DNA from: an uncultured Colwellia sp.
GTDB lineage: Bacteria; Pseudomonadota; Gammaproteobacteria; Enterobacterales; Alteromonadaceae
NCBI GenBank assembly: GCA_913061365.1
Contig: CAJXUT010000012.1
Span: forward strand, 1 to 32,448
Reading direction: 5' to 3'
Length of the DNA: 32,448 bases
Of the stretch, positions 8,350 through 17,428 are shown piece after piece. Position 1 is the stretch's first letter; each line of letters opens with the position of its first letter. The translations under genes were made by a program, and so were the position numbers. The notes under the pieces are model-generated. The model saw only the letters and a program-made list of their open reading frames with translations. It had not been told where the DNA came from and made no database searches.

Positions 8350-9504
8350 TTAGAAAGTTACAACAGCACCAATTGAGAAAACGTTATTCTCTTCTGCTGT
8401 CATATCTGAAGCATCATTATTATCTATTTCAGTTTTATTCAATTCAGCTACAAGAGTAACTCCAGGAATAACTGTTCTGAAATAAGAAATGTTGGTGTTA
8501 CTACTTTCAGTCTCTACTGCACTATCATCTACTGTAGATTGACCGTAAGAAACTACAAAGCGGTTATCACCCATAGTGTAAGATGCTTGCACTAAGTAAC
8601 CATCGGTTTCGGTTGTATCAGCGGTAACAAATTGATCTAAACCTGCAACATGACCTACACCTTCAGCGCTAAAACCAGAAGCGGTTAGTGATACGCCTGA
8701 GAACTTAACGTTAACACCGTAGCCAACACCAGATTGATCTTGGTCAGCACCAGCTACTTCGCTTGATTGTGACATACCGTTTACCCAACCTTTTACTGAA
8801 CCACCATCAAAGGTAGTGTCGTAGGTTAGTTCTGCTTCGAAACGCGGCATATCTTCATCTGAATCTGCAGATACTTTATTCGGATCCATAATACCAACGG
8901 CTAATTTAAAGCCGCTCATATCAGGTGTTCTATAAGTAATTTGTGCTTTTGGAAATGCGTAGGTATAACCTGTAGCAATGTTACCAAAAGATACGTTACC
9001 GCCATCAACTAAACCGACAGTGTTAGATGTTTGACCATAACCAAGTAATAGTTCATCACCAAAAATATTAGAGCGATTAAATAGGCCAAAATCTTTACCT
9101 AATAATACTTCACCAAAATCGCCACTTACTGTTGCATAAAATTGACGAATATCTATTCCTGTTTGCGTACCTGCAGCTGTTGCACCGCGATTAGCATCTG
9201 TATCACTAAGGGTAACCCAAAATGAAGAACGCGTAGCTACTTTATAGTCACCTACTTGGTTAGAAGAGTTTAAACCAATGTAGCTTGGTAAAAAGCCAGT
9301 TCTTACACGTGCTTGTTTGCTGTTTGTTTCTACGCCAGCTGCATCAGTCATGTCAGTATCACTGCTAGAGTAAAATATATTGATTAGACCATCAGCAGTA
9401 AAAGTCATACCTTCATTGTTATTATACAATTCAACAGCGGCGCTAGCATTAAATGCTGTGGTGCAGGCAAGAGCAACTGCAGCTAATTTAAATTTTGTAG
9501 TCAT
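8350..9504 (-). CDS. Gram-negative general porin
   Basis: A 384-residue outer-membrane porin. A signal peptide (MTTKFKLAAVALACTTAFNASA) is cut before AVELYNNNEGM. The mature protein has alternating beta-strand patterns, a DIRQFYATVSGDFGEVLLGK segment typical of the trimeric porin family (loop 3 region follows), and a final strand ending in aromatic Phe (VFSIGAVVTF), the outer-membrane assembly signal. The ribosome-binding site AAAGGA precedes the ATG. It lies downstream of the ABC transporter genes but has its own promoter carrying a GTAGGA element, so it is probably a regulated porin for the substrate oxidised by this locus. The substrate itself cannot be read from the sequence. Confidence 0.9.
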   Translation of the reverse strand: MTTKFKLAAVALACTTAFNASAAVELYNNNEGMTFTADGLINIFYSSSDTDMTDAAGVETNSKQARVRTGFLPSYIGLNSSNQVGDYKVATRSSFWVTLSDTDANRGATAAGTQTGIDIRQFYATVSGDFGEVLLGKDFGLFNRSNIFGDELLLGYGQTSNTVGLVDGGNVSFGNIATGYTYAFPKAQITYRTPDMSGFKLAVGIMDPNKVSADSDEDMPRFEAELTYDTTFDGGSVKGWVNGMSQSSEVAGADQDQSGVGYGVNVKFSGVSLTASGFSAEGVGHVAGLDQFVTADTTETDGYLVQASYTMGDNRFVVSYGQSTVDDSAVETESSNTNISYFRTVIPGVTLVAELNKTEIDNNDASDMTAEENNVFSIGAVVTF

Positions 9505-9583
9505 GTTTTATTTCCTTTATGTGTAATGGTTTTTATCGGTTTTGTTGTAATGTCATTAATGATAAAAAACTTGATGACAAAGC

Positions 9584-9652
9584 AGTATTGGTAATGCTGT
9601 TGAAATAAAACATCACTTAGTCCTACGCCAATTGCCTAATGCTTAAGTAGGA
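9584..9652 (-). promoter_or_regulatory. Porin promoter with TCCTAC...GTAGGA dyad
   Basis: On the minus strand a dyad TCCTAC (9652-9647) / GTAGGA (9626-9621) lies upstream of TGTTTT (9612-9607), a 17-nt spacer and AATACT (9589-9584). This places the transcript start near 9577, about 73 nt before the ATG. The -35 is poor, as expected for an activator-dependent promoter. The TGTTTT-N17--10 layout and the sequence GATGTTTTATT are shared with the pqqA promoter. Confidence 0.55.
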
Positions 9653-9677
9653 GAAAATAAAAAAAGGATGAGATAAA

Positions 9678-10430
9678 TTACTCTGTAGTTTTTAGAATAC
9701 CTGACAGAATATCAGGGTGTTGTTGCAGAAGTTTTGTTTGCCAGGCTAGCTCATTGCAACCAGATTCTTTTCTTGGTTTAGGTAGTTCTACGTTCACTTG
9801 ATGAACAATAGAAGAAGGCGAGTCACTCATAAATATTATGCGATCAGCGAGATAAATTGCTTCACTTAAATCATGAGTAACCAAAATGACGGTACTATTA
9901 CAGCTCTTGCATAGCTCAACGAGTAGCAGTCGTAACTTAGCTGCGGTTGGCGCATCAAGAGAATTGAAGGGTTCATCAAGTAAAATTAATTCAGGATTAA
10001 CGGCAAATGCTCTGGCAATAGCAACGCGTTTTTGCATACCGCCGGATAGCTGTTTTGGATAATAGTTTTCTTTACCTTTTAAACCGACTTGCGCTAACAG
10101 GTGACTGATTTTGGTTTGCTGAATTGTAGGTAATACTAGCTGTATATTTTCTTGAACTGTTAACCAAGGCATTAACCGTGGTTGTTGAAATATATATCCT
10201 AGTTGAAGTTCTTTGCAATCTTCAATAGGTTGCGCATTACATAATATTTTTTGTGTTGTGGCCTCTTCAAGACCCGAAAGCATATTTAATAAGGTCGTCT
10301 TTCCTGAGCCAGATGGGCCTATAATGGCAACGAATTCTCCGGGTTTTACGGTAAATTTTATATCTTTTAATACCACAGAAGAGCTATTGTCGTATTGCTT
10401 GTCATTAATGGCAATATCAAGTGCGATCAT
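9678..10430 (-). CDS. NitT/TauT-type ABC transporter ATP-binding protein
   Basis: The cytoplasmic ATPase of a binding-protein-dependent importer (250 residues). Walker A GPSGSGKTT is near residue 40, followed by a Q-loop in LGYIFQQPRLMPWLTV, the signature LSGGMQKRVAIARAFA, Walker B LILLDEPFNSLD and the switch His in VILVTHDLSEA. PRLMPWLTVQENI and DLSEAIYLADRIIFMS are typical of the SsuB/TauB/NrtD group. The ATG is preceded by GGAAG and overlaps the 3' end of the permease gene by 14 nt, showing cotranslation with it. Substrate unknown. Confidence 0.92.
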   Translation of the reverse strand: MIALDIAINDKQYDNSSSVVLKDIKFTVKPGEFVAIIGPSGSGKTTLLNMLSGLEEATTQKILCNAQPIEDCKELQLGYIFQQPRLMPWLTVQENIQLVLPTIQQTKISHLLAQVGLKGKENYYPKQLSGGMQKRVAIARAFAVNPELILLDEPFNSLDAPTAAKLRLLLVELCKSCNSTVILVTHDLSEAIYLADRIIFMSDSPSSIVHQVNVELPKPRKESGCNELAWQTKLLQQHPDILSGILKTTE

Positions 10431-11169
10431 GATGACTTCCTCTAGCTATTAATTTATCTAAGGGTCTAAAGAGTAAATTTTCTATGGCCAATACAATGGA
10501 AATAAACGCAAAGGTATAGGCAAGAATACCGGCAATATCAAAAAACTGAAATAATGTGTTTAAAGCAAAACCAACACCATCACTTCGTCCTAATAATTCA
10601 ACCACTAAAACAATTTTCCAAATTAGCGATAAACCTGCACGTGCTGAGGCCATGATGTAAGGATATAACTGAGGTAAAAACACCTTAAAAAATGTTTTAG
10701 TTATTGATAACTTATAGACCTTAGCAACATCGAGTAAATCTTCATCAACTACACGAGCGCCTTCTCTAATCATCACAACAACTGTTGGCACTTTGTTAAT
10801 GACAACAGCCAATATCGCCGCTGATTCAACCAAGCCAAACCAGATATAGCAAAGTAAAATGGTAACAAGAGCAGGAACATTAAGGACTATGATTAATAAG
10901 GTGTCAGACAATTGATTTAATCGCTTACTTGTCCCCATTAAAATACCAATGATAACGCCTAATATCATGGCAATAATGAAACTAAGTAGCACACGTTTAA
11001 GGGTGACAGTAAGGTTAACAAGCATATCACCTTGAAAAAAATGATAATGAAAGCTTTCCATAACGGTTAAAAGAGAAGGAAAATCAGAGCTATTTACAAG
11101 CCACGCTACAAGTTGCCATATACTCGCTAAAATAAATAATATTATGACTCTGCCGTATATTGGTGACAT
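10417..11169 (-). CDS. NitT/TauT-type ABC transporter permease
   Basis: An inner-membrane permease of the SsuC/TauC type (250 residues). About six hydrophobic helices are visible, beginning with IILFILASIWQLVAWLV. The cytoplasmic coupling motif is represented by EDLLDVAKVYKLSITKTFFK and the following VFLPQLYPYIMASARAGLSL, which matches the EAA-loop position. The 80-nt gap to the upstream binding-protein gene and the overlap with the ATPase gene indicate one operon. Confidence 0.9.
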   Translation of the reverse strand: MSPIYGRVIILFILASIWQLVAWLVNSSDFPSLLTVMESFHYHFFQGDMLVNLTVTLKRVLLSFIIAMILGVIIGILMGTSKRLNQLSDTLLIIVLNVPALVTILLCYIWFGLVESAAILAVVINKVPTVVVMIREGARVVDEDLLDVAKVYKLSITKTFFKVFLPQLYPYIMASARAGLSLIWKIVLVVELLGRSDGVGFALNTLFQFFDIAGILAYTFAFISIVLAIENLLFRPLDKLIARGSHHDRT

Positions 11170-11249
11170 TAATGCCGCGTTTAAACAACCTAATAGCTTA
11201 TTTTGTGGTGCTTGTTTATTAGATAACGTCTTAATAATTTATTGTCCTA

Positions 11250-12290
11250 TTAAGGCGAGCATATCGCATGGCGGTTTGAAGGGTTTTTTGTAGATTTACT
11301 TTTAATAGGATGGTTATTTTGACTTTTCCAAAATGTTTTTTCAGCTAACGTGGTTGCTTTCCCAACAAGATCACGTCCTCCTTGCTTAGCTAAAATAGTA
11401 AAAACTTGCTGACTCGCATTTAGTTCTTCGGTGCTAAATTTTTTAAGTAATCTATTTCTATACTCATTTTTTAATGCGATAAAAACGTCATCGTTGTCGG
11501 CTTTTGTTAAATGACGGATACGTTGCCATTCTTCATCACATAGCAGTAATCGTTGTTTTGCTTCTTTTGAGGCTTGTAGAAAAGCCGTTAATGCTTCATT
11601 TTGCTCAGTTGCCCATTGACGATCGAAAATCCAGCCTAATAAAGGAACTTGACCAGAAATGCCGAGTTCAGACAACATCTGAGGAACACTAATTAATAGC
11701 TGATATCCATTGGCACTTAATCTTGCATTGTAATGCCAAAAATTTATCGCTGAATCAACATTGCCTTGTAACATTAAACGATTTAATAAAGGAGGTGTTG
11801 CAAAAACTAACTCTGCATTTTTTTTAATTTCTATCTGATGAATTTTTTTCGTATACGCTTGTAATAACAACCAGTTCTTGTCCACAGAGCCTCCGGCAAT
11901 ACCTATTTTAGTTTGCTTGAGATCTTGTACTGATTTGATGTCAGATTTCTCCTCGATATATAAGCCGCCTGAGGCAATAGATGTGGGAAATAAGGTATAA
12001 TTTTTACCGTTAAAGCGTTGGCGGTTTACCCACAGCCAATCACCTAAAATAATATCAACAGCGTTACTTTGTAGTGCTACTGCCGAGGCATTTTTATTAC
12101 TAAGCGGTGTTATTTGTAAGTTGAAATTATATTTTTTGTCTAATTGATAATGCTTTATTACCTCTATTTCCCAATTAACTGTGCCGTATTTTAGAACACC
12201 TACACGAACATCAGCTAAGTTTTTAGCGGGTGCAGCATTAGCGATAATACTGTTAGAACATATAATGAAAAGAAAAATAAAGATACGCAC
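11250..12290 (-). CDS. ABC transporter substrate-binding protein (NMT1/SsuA-like)
   Basis: The periplasmic solute-binding component, about 346 residues. The start chosen is GTG at 12290, with AGGTG 9 nt upstream; the GTG at 12302 would overlap that ribosome-binding site. The protein then begins with a signal peptide (VRIFIFLFIICSNSIIANA). The mature part has the family features VRVGVLKYGTVNWEIEVIKH, DIILGDWLWVNRQRF, LKQTKIGIAGGSVDKNW and DSAINFWHYNARL, typical of NitT/TauT/Thi5-type binding proteins. Family members bind sulfonates, nitrate, thiamine precursors or other small anions and heterocycles. Context (PQQ locus, TonB receptor upstream) does not settle which. A hairpin separates it from the TonB receptor gene. 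Confidence 0.87.
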   Translation of the reverse strand: MRIFIFLFIICSNSIIANAAPAKNLADVRVGVLKYGTVNWEIEVIKHYQLDKKYNFNLQITPLSNKNASAVALQSNAVDIILGDWLWVNRQRFNGKNYTLFPTSIASGGLYIEEKSDIKSVQDLKQTKIGIAGGSVDKNWLLLQAYTKKIHQIEIKKNAELVFATPPLLNRLMLQGNVDSAINFWHYNARLSANGYQLLISVPQMLSELGISGQVPLLGWIFDRQWATEQNEALTAFLQASKEAKQRLLLCDEEWQRIRHLTKADNDDVFIALKNEYRNRLLKKFSTEELNASQQVFTILAKQGGRDLVGKATTLAEKTFWKSQNNHPIKSKSTKNPSNRHAICSP

Positions 12291-12317
12291 TATAAAATAC
12301 ACCTAATAAATGATGGG

Positions 12318-12350
12318 AAAGATATTTGCTCCAGTAGAGCAAATATCTTT
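12318..12350 (-). terminator. 14-bp hairpin between TonB receptor and ABC genes
   Basis: AAAGATATTTGCTC (12318-12331) and GAGCAAATATCTTT (12337-12350) form a perfect 14-bp stem with a 5-nt loop, just after the TonB receptor stop. On the minus strand only CTTTCCC follows, so it is more likely a partial terminator or an mRNA-stability element inside an operon. On the plus strand it would end in TTTTT. Confidence 0.6.
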
Positions 12351-12356
12351 TTATTG

Positions 12357-14669
12357 CTAAAACGTATAGTTAATTCCTACAGAAAAAGATCTTGGTCTTG
12401 CAGGGCCAACGAAATACTCAGATTCTACATCAGGATAAAAATCTTCTAATACTTCATCTGCTTCGCCATAAGTACCAAATGTTTCATATTCATGATCAAA
12501 TACATTATCTATTTTGGCTGTTAATCTGAAATTATCATTTATCTGGTAAGCAAAATAAGCATTAACTAACGAATAAGATGATATCTTCTTATTTTCATTC
12601 GCTTCATCGCCACGATAGTACGAGTCAGAGGCATATAAGAACTCAGTACCAATGCTCATGTCTTGCGTTATTTGCCAATCAGCATGAAGTTTAACTTGGT
12701 GTTGAGGTTGACCAGGAATCACATCTCCCGGTGTCACTTGACGATTTGCGCCTAAAGGGTTTACTGGGCTAAAAGAAACAAAAGGAGACTCAAATGTTGC
12801 TTTTAAGTAATTGTAGCTAGTACCAATGGTTACATCGTTAAAGGCAACAGTGTAGGCTAACTCAACCCCTTGACGCTGTACTTTATCAATATTGACAAAG
12901 TAACCTTCAGAAGAGGTAGATCCGGCTTGTTGAAAAATAATGTCATCAACCGTTTTAGTTGTAAATACAGTTGCAATGGCTGATACAGAATCAGTATTGT
13001 ATAGTAATGACGCCTCAACTGTTTTGGCTACCACTTGCTCAAGCGGTGGATCAGCAACAAAGCCATTAGGTAATTTACATGGGTCGTCTTCATCAGCACA
13101 ACTTAATTCAGCAGGGCTTGGCACACGTGATGATTCGCTATAACTTAGTTTAGCGCTAAATTCATCATTAATTTTATAATCTAAACCAACGGCTGGGTTA
13201 AAACGATTAAATTTATGATTACCATCTAATGAGCCTTCACCGTCATCAATCAGATCGTTCATAATAATATGGCTGTTATTGTAACGACCAGCAATATTTA
13301 GCGTAAGACCGTATTCAAAAGCCATTGAATATGAAGCAAATACAAATTGTTGCTCTGTGGTTACATCTAAGCGTACTTGGGATTCGCTATCAAAAACCCC
13401 TGTTGGTGATACTGAACGATCATCTAGCGCTGAATCGTTATGTAGAATACCGAACTGCGTATTACTGTTAAAACTGATGTCAGCTTTATCCATGCCCAAA
13501 CCAAAAATCATTTCTTGATCATAGTTATCAAAGCTTGATAAATGAACAAGTTGCGTGGCAAAACCGTAGCTTGTATTGTCAGTAGCGCCATCATTTAATG
13601 TGCCATCAACTTCATCTGGATCAATGGTTGAGATTTCACTAAATAATGCATCTTCGTCATAACCAACAAACTCAACCCTTTCTAGTGAATCGTCTTCTTC
13701 ATCTTCTTCACATAAGGTTACGCCTGCACCAAAATCACATTCTTCATAATCGCTATCATCACCATTTAAAGAATTAATTTTATTTTGACGGTAATAAGCA
13801 TTTGCTTGTAACGATAAGTTACTATTAATTATCGAGTCGCTCGCAATACTAACGAGTTTATAGTCAGTGTTTGTTCTATCAGGGTGAGTATAAACCGCTT
13901 CTCTACCTTCAATTGCTATTAGCTCTTCTGGCGCTGCGCCATTACCAGTCATCTCATTATCATTAGCAGCAAGTAATAATTCTACAAAGTGAGTATCATC
14001 TTGATAACTAAGCGAAGCTAGCGCTTGTTTTAATTCACTTTGAGAGAAGTCACGCCAGCCATCTTCTTTATAGCTGTTAGCAAGAAAGTAATAGCCCCAA
14101 TTCCCCTTGTTACCGCCAGACTGAATAGTGTATTGTTTTTGTCCAAAGCTACCAAAATTCACATCAATTTCGTTTTTAGTATAATTAAAACCATTTTTTG
14201 TTTTCAGGGATAAAGCACCACCTAAGGTGTTTTGACCAAAAGCTGGGTTAGAGCCTGAATACAAAGCAACGCTATCAAGTGCAGCTAAAGGAATCAGATC
14301 CCAGTTAACAGTATCACCAAAAGGTTCGTTAAATCGAACGCCATTTAAATAAACAGAAATACCTTGAGGTAAACCTAGTAATGGTGACGCAGTAAACCCA
14401 CGATATTGCACATCAGGTTGAAAAGGGTTGTTTTGAACATCATTGATATGCACACTGACTAGTTGATTTCTCATATGATCAGCAAGTGATATTGCTTGTG
14501 CTCGAGTGATATCCTCAACGCTAACATACTGCGCACTACCAATAATATTTTCATCTGTAGAAAAGTTACTTGATAACGGTGTTTGACCAATAACACTGAT
14601 TTTTTCAATGTCATCAGCTAATGCTGGTAAGGCGCATAGCGTACTTAATAATAAAGTAATACGGTTCAT
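12357..14669 (-). CDS. TonB-dependent outer-membrane receptor
   Basis: A 770-residue ligand-gated importer. The signal peptide is MNRITLLLSTLCALPALA, followed at once by a TonB-box-like EKISVIG. The plug domain follows (ISLADHMRNQLVSVHINDVQ, VQYRGFTASPLLGLPQGISV, SGSNPAFGQNTLGGALSLKT), then a 22-strand-type barrel ending in FSVGINYTF. An unusually acidic region at about 304-360 contains CEEDEEDDSLE and a Cys pair (311, 320). A second Cys pair sits in SCADEDDPC. AAGGA lies before the ATG. It is transcribed with or just before the ABC transporter genes, pointing to a shared import route. The ligand is unknown; a metal or metal complex is suggested only by the acidic loop and the quinoprotein context. 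Confidence 0.9.
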   Translation of the reverse strand: MNRITLLLSTLCALPALADDIEKISVIGQTPLSSNFSTDENIIGSAQYVSVEDITRAQAISLADHMRNQLVSVHINDVQNNPFQPDVQYRGFTASPLLGLPQGISVYLNGVRFNEPFGDTVNWDLIPLAALDSVALYSGSNPAFGQNTLGGALSLKTKNGFNYTKNEIDVNFGSFGQKQYTIQSGGNKGNWGYYFLANSYKEDGWRDFSQSELKQALASLSYQDDTHFVELLLAANDNEMTGNGAAPEELIAIEGREAVYTHPDRTNTDYKLVSIASDSIINSNLSLQANAYYRQNKINSLNGDDSDYEECDFGAGVTLCEEDEEDDSLERVEFVGYDEDALFSEISTIDPDEVDGTLNDGATDNTSYGFATQLVHLSSFDNYDQEMIFGLGMDKADISFNSNTQFGILHNDSALDDRSVSPTGVFDSESQVRLDVTTEQQFVFASYSMAFEYGLTLNIAGRYNNSHIIMNDLIDDGEGSLDGNHKFNRFNPAVGLDYKINDEFSAKLSYSESSRVPSPAELSCADEDDPCKLPNGFVADPPLEQVVAKTVEASLLYNTDSVSAIATVFTTKTVDDIIFQQAGSTSSEGYFVNIDKVQRQGVELAYTVAFNDVTIGTSYNYLKATFESPFVSFSPVNPLGANRQVTPGDVIPGQPQHQVKLHADWQITQDMSIGTEFLYASDSYYRGDEANENKKISSYSLVNAYFAYQINDNFRLTAKIDNVFDHEYETFGTYGEADEVLEDFYPDVESEYFVGPARPRSFSVGINYTF

Positions 14670-14780
14670 TATTATTCCTTAGTTGTAAACTTAGTCATAA
14701 TGTAACGCGAATAATTGAGTAATGGTATATGAAGAAAAATTCACCAAGTGAATAGGGTTAAATTAAAATCTTTTGAAAAC

Positions 14781-14839
14781 ATACTGTTAGTGTTACTTTG
14801 TTGCAAACACCTCCTACTAAGGTAGGAGGTGTTTGCAAC
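14781..14839 (-). promoter_or_regulatory. Perfect 18-bp dyad and promoter candidate of the TonB receptor gene
   Basis: GTTGCAAACACCTCCTAC (14800-14817) and its exact inverse (14822-14839) are separated by TAAG. The inner arms are TCCTAC/GTAGGA, the element also found before pqqA and the porin. On the minus strand TGTTTG (14809-14804), 17 nt, then CAGTAT (14786-14781) gives a weak promoter in the same layout. The dyad lies 40 nt after the kinase stop but has no T-run on either side, so an operator explains it better than a terminator, though both could apply. Confidence 0.5.
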
Positions 14840-14878
14840 TAATTTTATTAGCAAAAACTAGCATTTATTTGCTAAAAC

Positions 14879-17428
14879 CTATCTTAACAAATGTAACATA
14901 GTGGTTTTTAGTTTCATTGGTTTAACAGGTTTGTTTAGCAGTAAAATACCGGTGTTTTCAACTTCATTTTTTAGTGATTTACTGTAGTTTGCCGTAATCA
15001 TTAAAGTTGGTATGGCTAGATCTCTTTTGGTATTGATAAGGTTAGCCGCTGTTAGACCTGTTTCGTCATTATCTAAATGGTAATCGACAATTAAAATATC
15101 AGCGTGATCTTGAGAGACATCAACTTGCTGTTCTAAATCTTCAAGGCTAAGCGCAGTTATTACAATACAGTCCCAACCACCAAGTAAGCGAGCCATACCG
15201 TCACATATGTTGGCATCATTATCGATAACCCAAATAGTGCGCTGGGCTAGAATAGTGTTTTGTAATATTTGTGAGGGCAGGGAGTTTTGTGTAGATACTT
15301 TGTCAATTGTTCCTACGGGTACTTGAATGGCAAACATAGAGCCTTTGCCTTGAATGGAGTTCACTTTTATTGAATGGTCGAGTACTTTGGCTATTTTATC
15401 TACAATAGCTAAGCCTAGACCTAAACCATTTCTAAAAGATATTTTAGATGACTGAAGTCGTTTAAACTCTTGAAAAATTTCATTGATTTTTTCTTCAGCT
15501 ATACCAACACCATTATCCCAAACTTCAATAGAAACAAAGTTTCCATGCCTTCTACAACCAAATAAAACTTTGCCATTGTCGGTATATCTAAAGGCGTTAG
15601 AAAGAAAATTACGTAATACGCGCGCTAATAAAACGCTATCGCTATGTACGACTATATCGGTTGTCACGTAGTGTAATTTGACATCATATTGGCTTGCTTG
15701 TTGTTGATATTCATTTGCCAAGTTATCCAGTAAATCAGCCAGTTTAAAAGAGGATTTATCAGCTCGAACAACACCCGCATCAAGCTTAGAAATATCAACT
15801 AAGGTACAAATTAAGTTTTCTAGATCACTAAGAGAAGCGTCTACAGAATTAACAATAGGCGCTAGTGCAGTATCTTGAACTTGCTCTGATAATGAGCTAT
15901 TAAATAGCTGGGCAGCATTTAGGGGCTGTAATAAATCATGGCTAACTGCAGCAAGAAACTTTGTTTTAGACATATTTGCCTGATCAGCTTCTTTAATTGC
16001 TTTCACTAAATCATTTTGTGCCTGTTGATGTCCTTGTATTTCTGTTTGTAGTTGAGAAGTACGTTCATGTACTCTAATTTCTAATAAATCATGCGCTTTT
16101 TGTAAGGCTAATGCATTTTTTCTTCGTTCAGTAATGTCTCTAATGAGTACAAAAAATCCAAGGACTTGACCTTCAGCATCAATATTAGGAACATAAGATT
16201 TTAATAGGTAGGATATTTCACCCGTTAAACTTTGCTCTTCTGTCTCAAAACTAACACTCTCACCAGAAAGTGCTTTATCTACGTATGGCTTTAGTTTATT
16301 AAAATCAATATTAGTTTTTGCTTTGAGATCTTCTAAACCATAAATTTTAGATTCAGAATGACCATACCAATCCATGTAAACTTGGTTAGTAAATTGAAAC
16401 TTTAGATCAGAGCCGACATAGGCAATCATTGCGGGTACATTATCGGTAATTAAACGTAACCAGCGTTCACTTTTTTTCAGTGACTCTGCGTAACGATGTC
16501 GTTCAGTAATATCGGTATAGGTTTTTATTAACTTACCATTTTGTAAATGATGATCTCTTATTTCGACCACAGTACCATTGGATAAGGTTTGAACGTAGTA
16601 AGCGTGCTCTTTTTTGGGTGCAAGGTCTAGCTCAGTTAAGTTACTGATATTAGAAAAGTAGGGCTTTTCTTTTAATAATATAGGCGAGAGCTGACTAATC
16701 TGGGCAAAACGATTATTCCACACTTCTATTTGTTGTTGACTACTAATTAACACCACACCTTGAGAAATATTATCAACTAAGCTTTGTAGTAAGAATGACT
16801 TTTTAGCCATACCTTGTTCATATCTAACATTCTCAGCATTTTTCAATGCGGTGATGTCGCTATAAAGCATTACCCAACCGCCTTCCATAGTGCGACGTTC
16901 ATTTAATTGAAACCATCGTCCATTTGATAGTTTATAAATAGGCTTAATATTATAGGCATCGCCAGGATGAACGTGACGAATAATACCTAGATTCTTTGCT
17001 CTGTCTTTTAAATCATTTAAGTTCACACCAACGTCAGTAGGTAAACCTAAGCCTTCCCAAAAGGAAGAAAAAGTACTGTTTTGAAGAATGATTCTGCCAT
17101 CACTATCCAGTAAAACAAAAGCCTCTGAGATACTTTCAATTGCATCAATAAAACGTTGCTGAAATAGGTTAGCTTTGTCATTTGCTTGTGTTAACGCGCG
17201 ATTGCTACGCTCTAATTTGGCAAGGGTATTTTTTAATTCTTGTGTTTTTTCTCTTACTTGTTCAGCTAAATATACTGAGCTTTCAAATGCATCATAGGGC
17301 GCAAAATGATTACCATGATTTTCTACTCGCTCCATTAAAGCGTGGTTAATTTTTTTTAAAACAGTATTTTGCTTTTTGAGTTGCTCAACTTGCTCTGCTA
17401 ATGAACTCTCTTCATTTATATCATTCAT
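14879..17428 (-). CDS. PAS-domain hybrid histidine kinase, NahK/ErcS'-like
   Basis: A soluble sensor kinase of 849 residues. ATG 17428 is chosen because GAGG lies 9 nt upstream; it overlaps the FIST gene stop by 8 nt. Numbered from there, it has an N-terminal coiled coil (about 5-90), three PAS-like domains (about 95-200, 220-310, 325-435), a second coiled coil, and a dimerisation/phosphoacceptor helix with His497 in KFLAAVSHDLLQPLNAAQLF. The ATPase domain has the N-box NFLSNAFRYTDNGK, then VWDNGVGI and GLGLGLAI. The C-terminal receiver has Asp781 in IVDYHLD. The HDLLQPLNAA sequence and this layout match Pseudomonas NahK (also called ErcS'), which acts with the FIST protein NosP and in ethanol oxidation. 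A separate Hpt protein would be needed for relay and is not in the window. Confidence 0.92.
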   Translation of the reverse strand: MNDINEESSLAEQVEQLKKQNTVLKKINHALMERVENHGNHFAPYDAFESSVYLAEQVREKTQELKNTLAKLERSNRALTQANDKANLFQQRFIDAIESISEAFVLLDSDGRIILQNSTFSSFWEGLGLPTDVGVNLNDLKDRAKNLGIIRHVHPGDAYNIKPIYKLSNGRWFQLNERRTMEGGWVMLYSDITALKNAENVRYEQGMAKKSFLLQSLVDNISQGVVLISSQQQIEVWNNRFAQISQLSPILLKEKPYFSNISNLTELDLAPKKEHAYYVQTLSNGTVVEIRDHHLQNGKLIKTYTDITERHRYAESLKKSERWLRLITDNVPAMIAYVGSDLKFQFTNQVYMDWYGHSESKIYGLEDLKAKTNIDFNKLKPYVDKALSGESVSFETEEQSLTGEISYLLKSYVPNIDAEGQVLGFFVLIRDITERRKNALALQKAHDLLEIRVHERTSQLQTEIQGHQQAQNDLVKAIKEADQANMSKTKFLAAVSHDLLQPLNAAQLFNSSLSEQVQDTALAPIVNSVDASLSDLENLICTLVDISKLDAGVVRADKSSFKLADLLDNLANEYQQQASQYDVKLHYVTTDIVVHSDSVLLARVLRNFLSNAFRYTDNGKVLFGCRRHGNFVSIEVWDNGVGIAEEKINEIFQEFKRLQSSKISFRNGLGLGLAIVDKIAKVLDHSIKVNSIQGKGSMFAIQVPVGTIDKVSTQNSLPSQILQNTILAQRTIWVIDNDANICDGMARLLGGWDCIVITALSLEDLEQQVDVSQDHADILIVDYHLDNDETGLTAANLINTKRDLAIPTLMITANYSKSLKNEVENTGILLLNKPVKPMKLKTTMLHLLR

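Noticed and set aside
12357-14669. Naming the TonB receptor as the PQQ importer PqqU or as LutH
   Set aside because: No diagnostic sequence that I can verify; a PQQ importer would also be unexpected in a cell with its own pqqABCDE.
14800-14839. Classical Rho-independent terminator of the kinase gene
   Set aside because: Perfect stem but no T-run on either strand, and arms contain the GTAGGA element, so operator is preferred.
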